DNA of 64,000 nucleotides, from contig OZ024792.1 of assembly GCA_964017065.1 (NCBI GenBank), forward strand, positions 3,777,754 to 3,841,753, written 5' to 3'. Below are positions 62,601 through 64,000 of the stretch, piece by piece. Under the pieces are notes generated by a model that was given only the letters and a program-made list of their open reading frames with translations, did not search any database and was not told the DNA's origin. Position 1 is the first letter of the stretch. Each line of letters opens with the position of its first letter. The DNA comes from Haliclona indistincta (lineage: Eukaryota; Porifera; Demospongiae; Haplosclerida; Chalinidae). The translations under genes and the position numbers were made by a program.

Positions 62601-64000
62601 GCATTTAGAGTTCATCAGCATGTACATGTATATCTGTCAAGAAAAATGTGTTATTTACCTTACCATTCACGAATCACAACGAAATAGCTCTCCACTGTTT
62701 GGTTATACTTCAGAGAATGCCTGTGATGCCTAATTTAATGCAAATTTTCTGTCATGAGCTATTGCCATGCCTTTATAATATCTGCAAACATGTAGCTAAT
62801 ATTTATAGTGACTAGGTGTAGCCACAATGACAAGCGAGTACATGTTGATTATGAGCCCGAACATGCTGTTGAAAAGAGATGCCTCTTTGTATGTTATGAC
62901 AATGACACAATGACAGTTTTAGTGCTTTTGTATTGAAAAGGAGATACCTCATCACACGTCATGTCAATGTTGACAATGACAACTATAACTGTTATAGGCA
63001 AGCAAGAAATTTTCAGCTTGAAATCTGCTTTAGCCTTATAAAGTGATGATGCTGTACAATTTTTAACCATGCATTATTTTAGCTTTCCGAATAACAACTG
63101 TCTATTGCGATGTGAGACGTTGTATAGTGACGATCAATGTGGGGCTCACAGAGGCTTGCTCTGTCATTACTAAGACAAACAATGTACCAATAGACCAAAG
63201 AAAGTTTTAAGAAACATTTTTGGCAACTGAGCTGAACACATACTCAAGTCATTATGTATGGAATTTTCTCTACTTATTGTTATTCGTGATCTTTCTCTAG
63301 GGCATTCCAGAAGTTTTCGCTACTTATCACAGGCTGATATCATTTTTGTTGTATGTAACGGGTAAGTAGCCAAAGGGATGTGTCACTATTTTATATCCTC
63401 TTACTCTTTGACAGGTTTTGTAATGTTTGTCCTCACACTTAAAAAGGACTATTATTCAGTTCAGTTTACCCTGGTAAGATCTATGAAAAGCTTATTCTTG
63501 TAATTAACCCCCCACATGACCTGAGCATGCATGAACAAGATCACATGACCTCATTGGAGGTTAACATCCGTTTGCTCTTTCGTTGCAAACTACCACAAAA
63601 TTCATACCTGCACAGTATCAAAATCTACTGAAGGCATTTTTCTTACATGTAATTGTTACATAGCACAGCTTAATTATTGCAAAAGTTATTGTAGATGTAC
63701 CAGGTTATCGTAGAGCTAGCTGCCCATTAAAATTCACCAAAATAATGCATTCACAAGAAATAGAATAAAATTAATTGAAAATTATTGCTCCCATCAAAAC
63801 TTATATTGAAAAAAATATGTCTACTCTGCCTGCAAAAAAAATCATGCTAATGTCTGTTTCCTCAGTTTGGATGGACTCACGTCACTCTATTCATCCTAGG
63901 ATCTCAAGTTGCTGTAATTCTTCAGAACATGTTTGAGGGATTATTCTGGTTTCTGTTACCTATATCAATGGTAGTTTGCAATGACATCATGGCCTACGTA
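59693..64000 (+). CDS. CDS1/2-like: CDP-diacylglycerol synthase (phosphatidate cytidylyltransferase), 5' part
   Basis: Makes CDP-diacylglycerol from phosphatidate and CTP in the ER membrane, feeding phosphatidylinositol and cardiolipin synthesis. Exons seen: 59693-59746, 59806-59879, 62192-62288, 62339-62436, 62490-62568, 63301-63361, 63415-63473 and 63866 to the window end, about 219 residues, all in phase. A short hydrophilic N terminus ([18 protein letters not shown]) is followed by [20 protein letters not shown] and [15 protein letters not shown]. Then come further membrane helices, and [37 protein letters not shown] and AYV at the edge, all matching the animal family. The catalytic C-terminal signature lies beyond the window. 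A GT donor six bases later at the end of exon 1 is equally possible. The second intron (2.3 kb) carries a transposon with a broken SWIM gene. Confidence 0.93.
60019..60225. mobile_element. Short element with TTAGACCAC / ATGGTCTAA ends
   Basis: About 207 bp, ends TTAGACCACAGC and GCTATGGTCTAAA in inverted orientation. The end motif resembles those of the foldbacks at 42332-42886. GC-rich interior. Confidence 0.55.
60457..61106 (+). pseudogene. Broken SWIM-type zinc-finger gene (YqaJ-associated type)
   Basis: Three frames read on from each other: [20 protein letters not shown] ... [12 protein letters not shown]; then [13 protein letters not shown] ... [13 protein letters not shown]; then the complete SWIM signature [20 protein letters not shown] (Cys, Cys, Cys, His near 60780-60832) and [20 protein letters not shown]. 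This order matches animal proteins that join a SWIM finger to a YqaJ-type nuclease domain; the nuclease part is absent. At least two frameshifts, near 60640 and 60775, break it. Confidence 0.65.
61245..61599 (-). other. Unrecognised coding-like frames inside the transposon
   Basis: Two overlapping minus-strand frames ([20 protein letters not shown] ... and [20 protein letters not shown] ...) have charged, helix-like composition with a frame change near 61460. They may be one decayed exon. No family recognised. Confidence 0.35.
62569..63300 (+). other. CDP-DAG synthase intron
   Basis: AT-rich intron. Around 63110-63160 it contains GTGACGATCAATGTGGGGCT, also found at 23988 and about 39690. Nothing else recognised. 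Confidence 0.5.

Overview
The window is nuclear DNA of an animal. Coding sequence is split into many small exons with GT-AG introns, several only about 50 bases long. The proteins are clear metazoan orthologues: RUFY, Piwi, USP39, SF3A3, PCNA, Hakai, RPS24 and CDP-diacylglycerol synthase. The packed genes, very short minimal introns and load of short inverted-repeat transposons suggest an early-branching metazoan, most likely a demosponge. That assignment is inference, since no ribosomal or mitochondrial marker is present. All gene structures were built by hand from splice sites, reading-frame continuity across junctions and remembered family motifs; single exon edges may be off by a base or two.

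Layout from left to right. 750-10209 (+) is the 3' part of a RUFY1/2-type gene ending in a FYVE finger. 11049-35779 (-) is a complete 23-exon Piwi-clade Argonaute of about 925 aa, convergent with RUFY. Its introns are packed with mobile elements, including a decayed DIRS-like reverse transcriptase lying antisense in intron 1. 36314-43345 (+) is USP39, starting 534 bases from the Piwi start codon in divergent orientation. 43514-51119 (+) is SF3A3, only 168 bases behind USP39. 51701-54237 (+) is PCNA. 54423-57586 (-) is a Hakai/CBLL1-type RING E3 ligase, convergent with PCNA. 57796-59602 (-) is ribosomal protein S24. 59693-64000 (+) is CDP-diacylglycerol synthase, cut by the window end and starting about 90 bases from RPS24.

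Functional themes. USP39 (tri-snRNP) and SF3A3 (U2 snRNP) are both spliceosome components sitting head to tail. Hakai orthologues associate with the m6A writer complex in other animals. PCNA, RPS24 and CDP-diacylglycerol synthase are housekeeping genes of replication, translation and phospholipid synthesis. Piwi would silence transposons through piRNAs.

Non-coding content is mostly non-autonomous DNA transposons. About 25 terminal-inverted-repeat or foldback elements can be delimited. One family with hairpin ends (core ATGCCTCGGTGG) occurs at nine places and often carries a (GT)n tract or its own minisatellite. A family ending in CCCTCGGCGCATGCGC occurs four times. Several short elements share ACCGTA-type ends with apparent TA target sites. 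One 667-bp element is flanked by TTAA. A 1.69-kb element in the CDP-diacylglycerol synthase intron carries a broken SWIM-zinc-finger gene. I found no tRNA, rRNA or CRISPR.
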